NCBI GenBank assembly: GCA_963070105.1 | Contig: OY718803.1 | Span: forward strand, 8,103,823-8,167,822 | Source of the DNA: Litomosoides sigmodontis | Lineage: Eukaryota; Nematoda; Chromadorea; Rhabditida; Onchocercidae | DNA length: 64,000 nucleotides | Reading direction: 5' to 3' | Part shown: positions 25,346 through 36,463 of the stretch, in pieces | How the letters are laid out: the number at the start of each line of letters is the position of its first letter | Numbering within the stretch: position 1 is the first letter of the stretch | Notes under the pieces: generated by a model | Database searches by the model: none | The model's input: the letters and a program-made list of their open reading frames with translations, nothing else | Told to the model about the DNA's origin: nothing | Program-made: the position numbers and the translations under genes

Positions 25346-25370
25346 TCGCAACAATTTGTGTGTATGTATG

Positions 25371-25372
<2 letters not shown>

Positions 25373-25438
<66 letters not shown>
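25373..25438 (+). repeat. (TG)n microsatellite
   Basis: About 33 TG repeats directly after the dispersed repeat. Confidence 0.98.
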
Positions 25439-25442
<4 letters not shown>

Positions 25443-25747
25443 CATCTCACGTTATTCATTTCATTCTTGGCAACAAGCAGTGCCTTTTTCATTCATTTCT
25501 TTTATCTCTGCGCGTTAAATAATTCAGGCGATGGAAAAAAGGTGATAAGCTTAATTTTTAGTTTTGGGATGGTTTTTTTTTTTCTTTTAAAGTTTTATTT
25601 CAGTGGCTGACGCAAAACACAACGTATGATTTTGATGTTTAATTTGAAAACAAAAACACTCATTCAAATGTTAATCATTAATCATTGAAATGAGAATGAT
25701 TGAAGACGAGCAACCCGCAAAACAGATTCAGGAAATGCAGACAACAT

Positions 25748-25900
25748 TGAAACAAGTTGAACGCAGTCGACAATTTGTTTTCCTCCAAAAAAAAAAACAG
25801 AATTATCGGTTTTTAAAGGACCGTATTTCACCACCACCACCTCTCTGTTTTCTTTCACATCAAATGTGCGCAGTCGATCTCAGTGATGCAAAAAAATTAC
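25748..25900 (+). promoter_or_regulatory. Shared upstream module, copy before 26.3 kb gene
   Basis: Has GAAACAAGTTGAACGCAG, TCGGTTTTTAAAGGACCG and TTCACATCAAATGTGCGCAG followed by TCGATCTCAGTGATGC. About 380 bases before the start codon. Confidence 0.5.
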
Positions 25901-26278
25901 GTTGTACAAATGCATTTCTCTATCGCAGTGATTATTTGAGCAGTCCTAATTTTGAATCTAACTTTTGCTTCTTTTTTTTTTTTTTAAAATCACTAAGCTA
26001 GTGTTATCTTAAGCAAACGTATTTCACATGCATCAATGGCTCGATCTTATGTCGCCCTTCCTCACATAGTTATGTGCAAAAATGCCACATGGCAAGTGTT
26101 GAGTGAAAATTTATTAGAGAAATTGAAGTTTCGTTTAAATTCACCGTTAACTTCTTAAATAGTAAACTATTTTCAACATGAATACAGCGCGTGTTTTTCT
26201 AACAATTTCTTAAACGTGTAAAGTGTAAACCTTATGCTGTTGACCGTATTTGCAGAAATTTCAGATTCGGCGACTATC

Positions 26279-26964
26279 ATGCTCACTTTTGTTGCCAGCA
26301 AATATGCCACTCTAGTAACAACGTAAGTTCGCTATTACAGTATCAGTTATTTAATTTGCTTTCCTGTTGTTTCCCACTGTCTTGTTGCTATCCTCTTTTA
26401 AGGACAATATTATTATTTGCCGAAACGCATGCACAGTTTACAGTTTTCCGATCGTTCAATTCCAACATTGTGGGCGCCAATGTAAGTTTTTGCCATTTTT
26501 ATAAAGGTTATGCTGCTACAGTATGTGTAACACTAACTAGCAGTATTTGCTACAATACGTGGCACACTGAGACTGAGATTAAGGCATCAATTTCGTCAGC
26601 AAAAGCTTAGTTTAAATTTCAGTCGCTGAACAATAATGCAAACGCAGGACCTCAAGGTGCTAGAGGTGCTGCAGGTGGAGCCAATGCTGCAGATGGCGCA
26701 AATGCTGCAGCGAATAGAGGATTTTTGCAAGGTTTGTTAAATCTTCTGCCAGCTCAACTTCGACCTCAACAACCTCAACAAGCACAGCAAGCACAGCAAG
26801 CCCAACAAGCCCAACAAGCTCAACAAGCCCAACAAGCTCAACAAAATCTTGGATTTCTTTTAGGCACTATATATGGTAGAAGCTTCCCCTATCCATACGG
26901 TTCTTTTCCATTCCAGAACCCATTTTATTACTACTACAACCCCTACTACTTTTTTCAAGGTTAA
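26279..26964 (+). CDS. Array gene 5: small secreted Ala/Gln/Tyr-rich protein, 154 aa
   Basis: Exons 26279-26322, 26403-26481 and 26623-26964; intron phases 2 and 0. It is the longest intact copy. Signal peptide MLTFVASKYATLVTTTILLF then AETHA, cleaved before QF. The core is RSFNSNIVGAN, then SLNNNANAGP. The middle is Ala/Gly-rich, then FLQGLLNLLPAQL and a Gln-Gln-Ala tandem stretch of about seven repeats coded by CAACAAGCC-type units. It continues with NLGFLLGTIYGRSFPYPYG and ends NPYYFFQG. The exon 2 acceptor is unusual (TTTTAAG). AATAAA is at 27077. Nearest relative in the window is the 36.5 kb gene (shared FLQxLLNL, QNL-GF-LG, similar 3' UTR). Confidence 0.87.
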
Positions 26965-28429
26965 CTGTTTTATAATTCTTAAATTTGTCTCTATCAGTGC
27001 ATATTCCTTAACTTCTATTAGCTGTTGAAAATTTTGTTTACTGTTGTATTTCATAATATATGTCAGCAAACTTCAAAATAAATTTTAGTTGTGCAAATAT
27101 CGTGCAACAGGTTTGTTATGATTTGTGGTATCTGAACTGAGCTAATCGCTGATTTATTTGTTAAAGGGAGAAGGAGTTGAAGAAACAAAAATTAATTTGT
27201 GTCTATGAAAAGTAAAAACGTATTATTGAAGAAGCTACTGGAAGGGCACACCAATTGTAGGAATGTGTGCTTGTTGGAAAACAATTCAAAATTTAAAAAA
27301 CGCACTTTAAAATGAATGAAAATTAAGGAGCAAAAAAGGTCGCACAATTTTTTTTCATCCCTGTGACAGTTGAAATTTGTGTACAAGAAGAAGTTGTACT
27401 ATGGCTAGCGGTTTGTTCCTCTGTCCTTCATTCTTTCACTGCACAAGGAGAGGAGAAGGTAAATCGACTGAACTTACTTTTAGCAATCACTGAAGTAATG
27501 AAATAACCCTTCATCATTAAAACACTACAGGAACTATAGCTAAGTTCTAATTAGAATAAGTACAGGATGACGAGAAAGAGAAAAAAACAAGTTTAACGTG
27601 GGTAAAATTTTTTTTTAAAAATGGCTAGTTTTTAAAGAACTGTTCCTTTCGTCATTTTTATTTTTTCGTTAAACGTGTACCACCTTGGGAGGATTTAAGA
27701 TAAGCTAAGCAGTGTGCATTTTATCGCAGTAATAATCTCATTAGCATATGTTTTGACCGTTTAAGTTTTGACCGGAAAGAGAATAAACTTATCAATAGAT
27801 ACGTCTATTCTACTTATCTCTTTCCGGAATGCAAAGCAAAACTCTGGATTTGAGGAATCTGTTCGAGCTTTTGCTAAAATTGGAGTTACATTTGCTCGAA
27901 GAGTGTAATCATAAATCTCCGACTTCTTTATTTCAATTTAAAAAAAAAATCGCCAGTTGCTATAATGTCTTTATCATTGTTACTTTTTTGACGCATTCTC
28001 ACATTAATCACTTGGGAATTTTGCATGAAATTTAAGGTAGGACAGCTCGTTTTATATTAACTAGCAGGAATGACATGTGAATTATTCACAAACGCAGTCG
28101 CTTTTCTCTTTCACTTTTATCCCATAAACTGTTTTCACGACTTTGCTACATGAAATTTGCGCCAGCCGATTGGTCGATCTCATACATTTTGCAAATCTCA
28201 TCAAATATTAATAAATCTCATATTAATTACGAAGTTCCGATCGACGAGCGCTTAGTGAAGTTCACTCCGATCATTTTCTTGTTGGAGTTATGTAATTTGT
28301 CACTTCAACATTCACTTCAATATTTATTTTCGTTCGCCTAGCAAAAACAGACAATTGCAAATTCATTTAATAAGAACCGTAAGTAGCAGTCACCCAATCA
28401 TTAGCCATGCGCATCTCGCGTGATTTTGA
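26965..28429. other. Spacer downstream of array gene 5
   Basis: It holds the 3' UTR of gene 5 and a stretch at 27583-27720 (GCTAGTTTTTAAAGAACTG, later GATAAGCTAAGCA) that is similar to 37610-37740 downstream of the 36.5 kb gene. No gene supported. Confidence 0.5.
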
Positions 28430-28870
28430 ATTAGTCACTCAAGAAGCGGCAAATGACTTTTGAGAAAACGCCCATGTGGAATAAATTGATTAAAGCATTT
28501 ATTAAAGAGTCTTGGCAGGCACAATTAAATTGCAAGGGTGATCTTAATGCTCATGCATTACGTGATGTTACGGATAATCGACGATCCGCCCGATCGATAA
28601 GTACGCTAAGCGAAAGGAAATGAAATTAATTTGAATAATTATTTCCAAGGCAGAAAGACAAGAAGAATGTGTCTAACTCTTCTTTTATAGTAAATTCTTT
28701 AATTTTATAAGGAAAGAGAAATGGAAGAAATGGCGATACAGTAATGAACACAGCAGGCGTAGTCATTGACTGCGTATGCGGTAGTGTACCAGTGGATTAC
28801 GGTCAGCCGTATGGACAAATTATCGTACTCGTTTCATGCATTATTTTCTGGAAAAATAGTTTAAATGTCT
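28430..28870 (+). repeat. Duplicated spacer block, copy 1, with near-invariant core
   Basis: Matches 37980-38400. The core 28501-28675 is identical to 38044-38218 over 175 bases except one C/T difference at 28646, while the flanks are clearly more diverged and carry indels. In this copy the core lies in an open frame, ATG 28474 to TGA 28623 (49 aa), including KESWQAQLNCKGDLNAHALR, then DVTDNRRSARSIS. I do not recognise the peptide. It may be a fragment of a gene carried along, or chance. Confidence 0.75.
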
Positions 28871-30081
28871 TTGCTCGCATTGCTCCAATTTAACAAATTC
28901 GATCAGCTTTTTTTTTCCTTAAGTTTTGTGAATACATAAAATTAGAAGAACCAGCAGTGATTAACTGGACATATTTTCTCAATTGGGAGGTAAAGAGGCT
29001 GAGTTTAAGTTGGCGCTTAATTGCTTATAATTTAAGGAATTGAGACAAAGGATTGATGATGCTGGGAAAGTTTTACGCTGATGAAATTTGCAATTATGGG
29101 AGGCAATTACATTAATGATGAAATAAGTAAGTGTGGCAAATCAGGATAAGAGGAGTACAAGGCACTAGTGTACCAAAGATCAAATGCCACCAGTAACATG
29201 AATTGAAGATAGTTAACTTGTGGGTGATTGATGGGAGCTAGCAAAGTTAAAATAAAATGGCATCACCTCATACATTGCGAAATAAGCTAGTTTATGGTTG
29301 ATAACAGCAGTTAAATAGATATTTAACTTATAATGACCTGTAATTAACTGTAAGATTATGACTGGGATACTGTCACCAGATTAGTTGGGAGGTTATATGC
29401 CATTAATCATTTCGAATTCTCGACACAAATGAATAATTTCTTCCAACAATCACAATTGATGCAACTGACTGCACTGAATTAAATGAGAAGTTCTACACAG
29501 CTCCCAAGTGACGTAAATTTCATTTTTTATCACTTTTTTTTAGCAATTTAAAAAACGATAGAAAACAATAGCTAATGCTTTGTAGTGGTAAAAATCTCAG
29601 AATATTACAGCGACATTTCATCCTAACTTCAAAATACTGCAAACGTAAGAGTGTTTTTTGGAATTTTTTTGTATTACAGCAGTATCTCATTCAGTCAGTT
29701 TTGCCTGGCAAAACATTCTTTGATCCCTAAATTAGGAAGAAATTTAAGTGCATTTGGTACTGTTGAACCGCTTCCTCAGGCAGTAGAAGTAATCACAAAG
29801 GTCATTCAATGCGTCATCAAAAAAGTCTCTTGAATAATGCGTTTCACATATTTCACATGAATTTTTCGTATATGCAAAAAAATGTGATGATTTGAGGGAC
29901 ACAAGGAGAACGTAAAGTTTCCGACTAACTTTCTTATTAATTCCCACACACTAAGATACCTTCGACGGGAATACAACGTACAACGGACGTTTCTTTCAGT
30001 AGTTTCGTATACGTAAGTTTTGCAGCGATAGTGTTAGTTAACATTATCAATCACATTTGCAGGAAATTTGAATTCAGTAAT
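28871..30081. other. Spacer before array gene 6
   Basis: No gene is supported. It includes the proximal 5' region of gene 6 (TCGTATACGTAAGTTTTGCA at about 30006) and a TTTGCAG acceptor before the start codon. Confidence 0.5.
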
Positions 30082-30700
30082 ATGCAGCAATTTGTTTTCG
30101 CATACTTGATTGCTCTAACAACAATGTGAGTTATGAATTCAACTCCAGTTAAGACTGTTGTAATTAAATTTAAACTAAGTTAATTATGCAAATTTAAAAC
30201 GAGCAACAGTGATGCAAGTGAAAGTAATAGCTTTCAGAACAATACTGTCAATTGTTGAAACCGATGCGCAAACGGCTATGAGCATTGATTCGTTTAATAG
30301 AAATACCGCAGGCCAAAATGCAAGTTTCACGTTTTTCCTGAAGTTACGTTTGATGCGGCGCAATACGCAACACAATGTCCACTTTTAGGGGTCACTTGAT
30401 TTCAAAGTTCCCATTCTCAGTAAAAGTTTACTTTCGGTGTTTCAGTCCTTGAATAACAATGCGAATGTGAATCTGAGGCCTGACGCTACTGGAAGTGGCG
30501 GAGGACAACAACAACAAACAAATCCATTTCAAGCTCAGCAGTCCGCTCAACAAAATCCCTTCTCCTCGCTTTCTGCATTTGGCGCCGGCGTGCGGAGCTT
30601 CTTTCTAGGCACCGCACTTGGCAGAAGCTTCCAATATCCGTACAACTTTTATGGCGGCTATCCCTACTACACCTATCCAAATTACTATTACTTTGGCTAA
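30082..30700 (+). CDS. Array gene 6: small secreted Gln/Tyr-rich protein, 126 aa
   Basis: Exons 30082-30125, 30238-30319 and 30446-30700; phases 2 and 0. Signal peptide MQQFVFAYLIALTTITILSI then VETDA, cleaved before QT. The core is DSFNRNTAGQN, then SLNNNANVNLRP. The middle is GSGGGQQQQTNPFQAQQSAQ, followed by PFSSLSAFGAGVRSFFLG, an LGRSFQYPYNF element and the tail YPNYYYFG. Intron 2 begins AAT|GCAAGT, a GC donor where all sister copies have GT; the reading frame and acceptor are intact, so it is most likely a GC-AG intron. AATAAA is at 30837. The broken copy at 38.8 kb resembles this gene. Confidence 0.84.
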
Positions 30701-31576
30701 CTGTCATACAGTTCTGTAAAACACTCCTGTACCTTTGCGCCTATTTAACATTTACAAAAACCCTACAAAAGTTTCCCTACTGCAGTTGTTGGAAGTGATA
30801 AGGCTATGAGGTATTAAGTGGATGGATCTTAACGTGAATAAACTTTGAACGTTATGTTATGGAGTGGCATTTAATGATTGTCTGTCATCAAAAACTATGA
30901 ATGACTGATTTCCGCACTTCAGCAGTCAAACTAATCATACATTTAAAAAAAATCAAACAAAATATTAGTAATGAATTAATTTCAATGTAATTACTTCCCG
31001 GATATCTGAAATATTCCAGTAATAAAGTGAATCAAGAATTATTATTTTACATTTCCAAAAAAACATGCATTCCATGGAACGCATCTTCAAATTTAAATGT
31101 GTAAAGTAGTACACAATAGTATGAAATGTTGAAATTGTACATCAGTAGTGACACGTGACATAATACTCGATCATCACTCATCAATTACTTCATACAACAA
31201 AATTGTTACCCTGAAAACATGTTGATGTTCAATTATCACCAAATATTTGGTGATAATTAAAAAAAAAAGTTAACCTTGCTGATCTTTCGGCTTTTATCTC
31301 TAACTTTTCCGGTGCAATAGAATTAATCGAAACATTACAACCTCATTCTACCAGCAATCACAGAATGGAGCATTACTGTCTTTCTTCCTGCTCCATCCTT
31401 ATACATCAATAATCAGTACTGAAGTCAATACCGATCACTGAAATTTTCACTATTTAGAGCAGCTCTAAAAAATGCACCGTTGTGCTGTTTTCGAAATTTT
31501 GATTCACCATTTAAAGCCATAATTTGGAAAAAAAGCACGAAGAAGATGGATGAGAAAATGAAAGCATGTTTACCGC
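30701..31576. other. Spacer after array gene 6
   Basis: 3' UTR and unassigned AT-rich sequence. A perfect inverted repeat TATCACCAAATATTTGGTGATA lies at about 31234-31255. No gene. Confidence 0.55.
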
Positions 31577-31675
31577 AGTGAAAATTTTTTGTACAAAAAA
31601 ATTTTAAAGAACCGTCTTCTTCCGCCTTTGTTTTTTATTTCTGCCGTTACATCAAACATGCGCAATATGTCGAAC
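31577..31675 (+). promoter_or_regulatory. Shared upstream module, partial copy before 32.7 kb gene
   Basis: Only the right part is clear: AATTTTAAAGAACCGTCTTC, then GTTACATCAAACATGCGCAA. It lies about 1 kb before the start codon, farther than in other copies. Confidence 0.4.
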
Positions 31676-32651
31676 AACTGGAACACTTTCTTTCGCAATG
31701 TGCACTTTCCTCACAAAGCAATTATCCCAATGCTTGCGTAGTACGACCGTTGTGCCTGAATTCCATGTGGAAAGTATAACTGTATTGACTTCGTGATTTC
31801 AGGAGCATCTACGTTTCAAAGTACGTGTTATATGTGTTCGCGAAGGAAATGATAATTTTTGAGTGACTCATTTCGACAGTAATTAAAGCTCTAAAATTTC
31901 GCCGTTTTATCAAAAGTCATTGTGACAACTCTTCTTCTTGTTTTCAAAACCTGCCTTTGAAGTGCTATAATCTGTTCAAATCATCTAATTTTACTTTTCC
32001 CTTTGAGTTTCGTAGACCTGCCAGTTCAAATTTTGGGGCACACATATCGTCAGTATGCACCATATAGAAATTACCCGTACAATTAACCCTCCAATTTCAT
32101 TATTTCCAGCTCTTTGGTATATTTGCCATTTAAATAACCTTCATAGCACTATTTTCATTGGACTAATATTTCTTTTTCATTCGTAAGAAAGAATGAAAGT
32201 GTATGATGTAAAGTGGATGGTTGCACAAATTACGTGAATAAATCGGCTACGCTCGTCTCAAAAACATTGCATTTAATCAACATCAAATGAAATTGATCGC
32301 AGTTTCCAATTTAATTATTTTCATTCTCACACTCCTCAAATAATAGGTTTATTGCGCAACTTTCGAACGACTTTTTTTTTTGCCAAATTTTACGATTAAA
32401 CTAAAAACAGTGCTTTTTTGAAAACGTGAATAAGCGTATAGCACATACATTTTGCATAACCCTTCAAGTGTACGCTAAAACAACATCACCTTATGAAGGA
32501 TAAAGCATTGATAAATTTTCTTTTTGAAAATTCTCATGCCTGTTAGTTGATCGAATGCGATGAATATTTTTCTAGCAGTTGCGTGTATACGTAAAGATTA
32601 CTGTAATGACACCAACTAATCGCATTTTGCAGGAAATTGGGATAGATTATT

Positions 32652-32718
32652 ATGCTGACAGTTGTTCTCGCTAGATATTTAATTGTTGTAATAATAATGT
32701 AAGTTGAAGTGATGAACC

Positions 32719-32749
<31 letters not shown>

Positions 32750-33243
32750 CCATCAGTTGTTTACGTTTACGTCACTTGCTTGCTAATGCCTTCCCTTTCC
32801 TTCAGCACAATAACGGTAATTACTGAAACGAATGCGCAAGGTAGGCTGGTATTTCAATCGTTCAACAACAATGTTGCAGGCGATAACGTGAGTGCCAATT
32901 TCGGAAGCCGTGATGTTCATTAAGCTCTGTTTACCTTATCTACAATGAGTGATATATCCATTTAATGAAAGCTTAAAAGTTTCAGTCATTAAGCAATAAT
33001 GCTAACATACTCCCGAACAATGCTGCTGCACCTGGTCAAGCAGCAGGTGGAGCAGGTGGTGGTGGTGGTGGTGGTGGTGGTGGTGGTTCGTTGGGTTCCG
33101 CAATTGGTGCTGGTATTGGTTTTCTTGCAGGAGGCCTGTTTGGTAGCTTGCTATCGTCCCCTCCAGCGTTCGCTTATCCAGTAGCGTATTATTATCCAAG
33201 ATCGTACTATTACTATCCTTACTACTACTACTACCGCGGTTAA
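32652..33243 (+). CDS. Array gene 7: small secreted poly-Gly/Tyr protein, 128 aa
   Basis: Exons 32652-32698, 32806-32887 and 32986-33243; phases 2 and 0. It is easily missed because exon 3 has no start codon and the best ATG-initiated frame there is a shadow. Signal peptide MLTVVLARYLIVVIIITITV then ITETNA, cleaved before QG. The core is QSFNNNVAGDN, then SLSNNANILPNN. The middle contains about 11 consecutive Gly, mostly GGT codons (33056-33087), followed by GSAIGAGIGFLAGGLFGSLL, a small-residue hydrophobic run. The tail is YYYYPYYYYYRG. AATAAA is at 33336. A (TTA)n tract sits in intron 1. Confidence 0.84.
32722..32749 (+). repeat. (TTA)n microsatellite in intron 1 of array gene 7
   Basis: Uninterrupted TTA/ATT trinucleotide run. 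Confidence 0.93.
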
Positions 33244-34264
33244 TTGTTTTAATCTTCTCAACTTTCACTACATTTCTATGTCAATTTTTAATGTTCGATA
33301 ATTATTTAGGAGTTTGTTTGAAATAATCTTTTACAAATAAAAGCCAGCAGGTTATTGAATGCTAAAATATTTCAAAAATTGCACATAAGACAGAAATTGG
33401 AGCCACGCAAATGTTTGCATGATCCTGCTATAGTTTGTAACACCGGCAACGTTCAGTGATTTCTGTGTTAAAACGGAATGCTGAAAATAGGTGAATGGGT
33501 CAGAAAACAGTAAGCGAAAAATAAACGCGTTATTAAACGTACGGATATTTAAATGAGAGGAATACAATAGTTGTATGTGCTGGCAAATAATTGAATAAAG
33601 TGAAGAAAGCCATTTCACACTGATCAAAAATTAATGAACGTCAACGAAGAAAGATTACGCAACTTTTTTCACGCCCACGTATAACCGTGCTATAAGAAAG
33701 TAATTTCTAGTTTACCTCTCTTTTAATATTGTAATTAAAATCAGAATTAACTAAAAAGCCACTGATAACGTTATTTCCTGACTTTCTCATCCTATCAAAA
33801 TGTTCATTTCTGATTAGCAAAAAAAGTACATGTAGTAATACGGCAACTTCTAGCTCTTTCCTTAGTTCAATAATCACAATCCTGATTACTAAGTCTAACT
33901 CCGGCTGAATTGGTACTTTATAATTTTAGGTCAAAAATCTATTACGATCAAAAGCCACAACTAGAGGAAGAAACAAGTTTACATTGCTCAACTTTTTTTT
34001 TTCAAATAAAATAACTTTTAAAGGACTCCTTTCCACCATAGCAGCCAGCAAGGAGACATTAAAATAAATGAAATATCAAATAATTCCTACATTTTCACTG
34101 CGATGGACACCGATCATCGTAATCGCTGTTCTGCTGTATGCTATAATCCATTTGCGTCATCGTTGTCCATCCTCACCGTTGCGCCGTTTTGTGAGACAAA
34201 AGTTTGATTTTATGATTTTAAGAAATTTAAGAAAATGATCTGTCACTGAATGCCGACGTCACCT
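33244..34264. other. Spacer after array gene 7
   Basis: 3' UTR of gene 7 and unassigned sequence. A weak upstream-module match (GAAACAAGTTTACATTGC, ACTTTTAAAGGACTCC) is at about 33974-34030. No gene. Confidence 0.45.
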
Positions 34265-35040
34265 TGTAGGAATTGAATGAATTTTTGCTTCGCATCCTTC
34301 AGTTGCATCGCAGGTGAGCAAACAATCGATATTTCCTACATTCCTAATTAATTTAAATCCTCACTAACCGTTTATGAACTTCACATGAGTCACATGTGAA
34401 CACATCGAAACAGAACAGTTTGTTTTGTGCTCCAGCAGAGTGTCCTATCATTAATTTACATTTATCTGTTCGATCGCTAGCCAATCTCTCTTACACAGAT
34501 CGAGGAGAGTACGTTAACGAAGGATATAAGAGCAAGAATTACTCCCCGTGTTATGCGTGTACTAGCGGAGAAAATTCGTATGCACAAAAAAATAAGTTGC
34601 AAGCTTTACCGACCATCAAAGTACCGCATGTCCTAATTTAAGTTTCTCTCTATGTCACTATAGTATGCAATACGGCAGCTGTGTTACGGTATATGCTACA
34701 GTAGACACGCTACTGTATGAGATACATTAATGAATGTTTAACCATTAGCACTGGCCGGGAGTTAATTTTTAATTTCAGTAGTTGTACATGGTGGTGGTAG
34801 AGGACGACAAGAAGTGAGTCCATTTCACGCTTTACTTTACAGAATCCATTGCTGTATTTCTTTCGCTTGCAACGAGCAGGATATTCGGTAGACAATTACT
34901 ATCCTTCATACGGCTTACAACGTGTCCTCTCCATGTTACTACTTTGGTTACCGTAAAAATTTCCAAAACATTAATGCAACGATATTTGCTTTCACTGAAA
35001 ACAGTCAAAAATCGGCTGCCATTCACGCTTACTACAATTA
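34265..35040 (+). pseudogene. Remnant B: decayed array copy
   Basis: A TTGTAGGAATTGAATGAATT sequence at about 34267 resembles the leader before the other start codons. The exon-3-like part begins after AATTTCAG at 34779, where the family TCG-TTG (Ser-Leu) start reads TAG-TTG, a stop. It is followed by a recognisable but frameshifted GGTGGTGGTAGAGGACGACA block, TTTCACGCTTTACTT (compare FQALL) and, at about 34930, TGTTACTACTTTGGTTA, the family YYYFG tail in another frame. No usable signal-peptide exon is visible. Clearly non-functional. Confidence 0.72.
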
Positions 35041-35443
35041 GTCATTACCGTAGAACAACACGAAAATGAGCGGTGAGGGAGTTTTGAGAGTTCTCAAGTG
35101 AAAGTGTTACTTCAGTTGTTACTTGTCGGTGACAGTCAGCGCCGACGGAACGGCACACATTCATTTCGATTATCAACAAATTTCACATCGCTCAATTCGC
35201 CGCCGTGAGGAAGTAATTTCTGCTTGACACGTTTCCTTCATCGCCGTTCATCACCGACGCAATGACTCAGCTTGATATTGAAAAGTTACTCTTCCCAGGC
35301 ATTTCAAACGCATTTGAATCACTTAATGGCCATATATAATTGCTATTTGGAGTTCAACCTGAAAACACTCACCCAAATGTCGATCTTAATAACCGGGATA
35401 ACTGTGCGGAGCAGCTCGCCTGGATAACGCCAAAAGAGATTAG

Positions 35444-35610
35444 GTCACAAGTACAAATGACGCTAAAACAGCTTTATAATGGTCGATAATTTACTTCTTT
35501 AAGAAAAATTGGTTTTTAAGTAACCACTTTGTTTCATTATCGTTGCTTCTTCCATCTCATTAAATGTGCGCCAATTATCTGAGTGACGAAAATTGCGCTG
35601 AATGATTGCT
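35444..35610 (+). promoter_or_regulatory. Shared upstream module, copy before 36.5 kb gene
   Basis: GTACAAATGACGCTAAAACA, GCTTTATAATGGTCG, TTGGTTTTTAAGTAACC, ATTAAATGTGCGCCA and GAGTGACGAAAATTGCGC follow the order of the 15591 copy. It lies about 0.85 kb before the start codon. Confidence 0.5.
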
Positions 35611-36463
35611 GCATTTTCTTTCGCTGTTTGTCCTCTGTGAGAACAATTATTTTAATATCCTGAATTTTGTCCTGAATTTTACAGTTCGTCCTATATTGGT
35701 ATCTTGTGTTAATCACACGTTGATTCTTGAAGTATTGAAAGTAAAAATGAAAAAATGCCGCTTCCCGCGAGTCTATTGTAAAGAAATTGATTTTCCTTTT
35801 TAAATTCGCCGTTACTTCTCATGCATAACTTATTTTCTGACATTTTCTTGGATGTAAACTTCAGCATGATATCACTTTTCACGCGATCACTTTTTCATCT
35901 AATTCTATCCGAATATTACAATTTTTATTTAAGACGCTGTAAAAAGGTGGGTGGTGATAAATTTATGAATTAGATGAACCTAATTAATCGGTTTGTTGCG
36001 CCGCAACCACCAATCAGGATTTAGTTAGTCTGCTTTCCTGAACTTACTCTCTTCCATTCTTGCAAGAAGAAGGAGTCACGATCAATTCTGCAAATTCCGC
36101 ATTTACATTCTTTCTCGTCATTTAATACATGAGTTTAATTACCGGTGTCACACACTTCCGTTCCGTCACGGATTCCTGTCAGTGATTGATTTCATCCTCA
36201 CCACGTCGCTTTTTTAGAATTTATTTTTTCTCATGATCATGCTGAGGAAAATATTTCTCGCTATCATAAGCATGCGTACCACATATGAATTCCACGTAGC
36301 CATCCAAAACTACACTGAATTATCAGCTTCTTGAGGATCGAGTCTGAGGTCCTTAAGAACGATGTGATGAATATTTTTGACAATTTTACGTATGTGAACC
36401 TGACTGCAATGGCATCAGTTGTGCACAGCTAATGATCGTATTTACAGGAATTTTGGTTTGATT
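35611..36463. other. Region between upstream module and array gene 9
   Basis: No gene. A proximal box GATGTGATGAATATTTTT at 36361, then ACTGCAATGGCATCA, is shared with the 32.7 and 40.8 kb genes about 100-125 bases before the ATG. Confidence 0.5.

Noticed and set aside
25241..25610. Open frames on both strands around the second TG tract
   Set aside because: Microsatellite translations with no conserved flanks.
32999..33268. Val- and His-rich frames over array gene 7 exon 3
   Set aside because: They are frame shadows of the GGT run; the real frame is the phase-0 continuation from exon 2.
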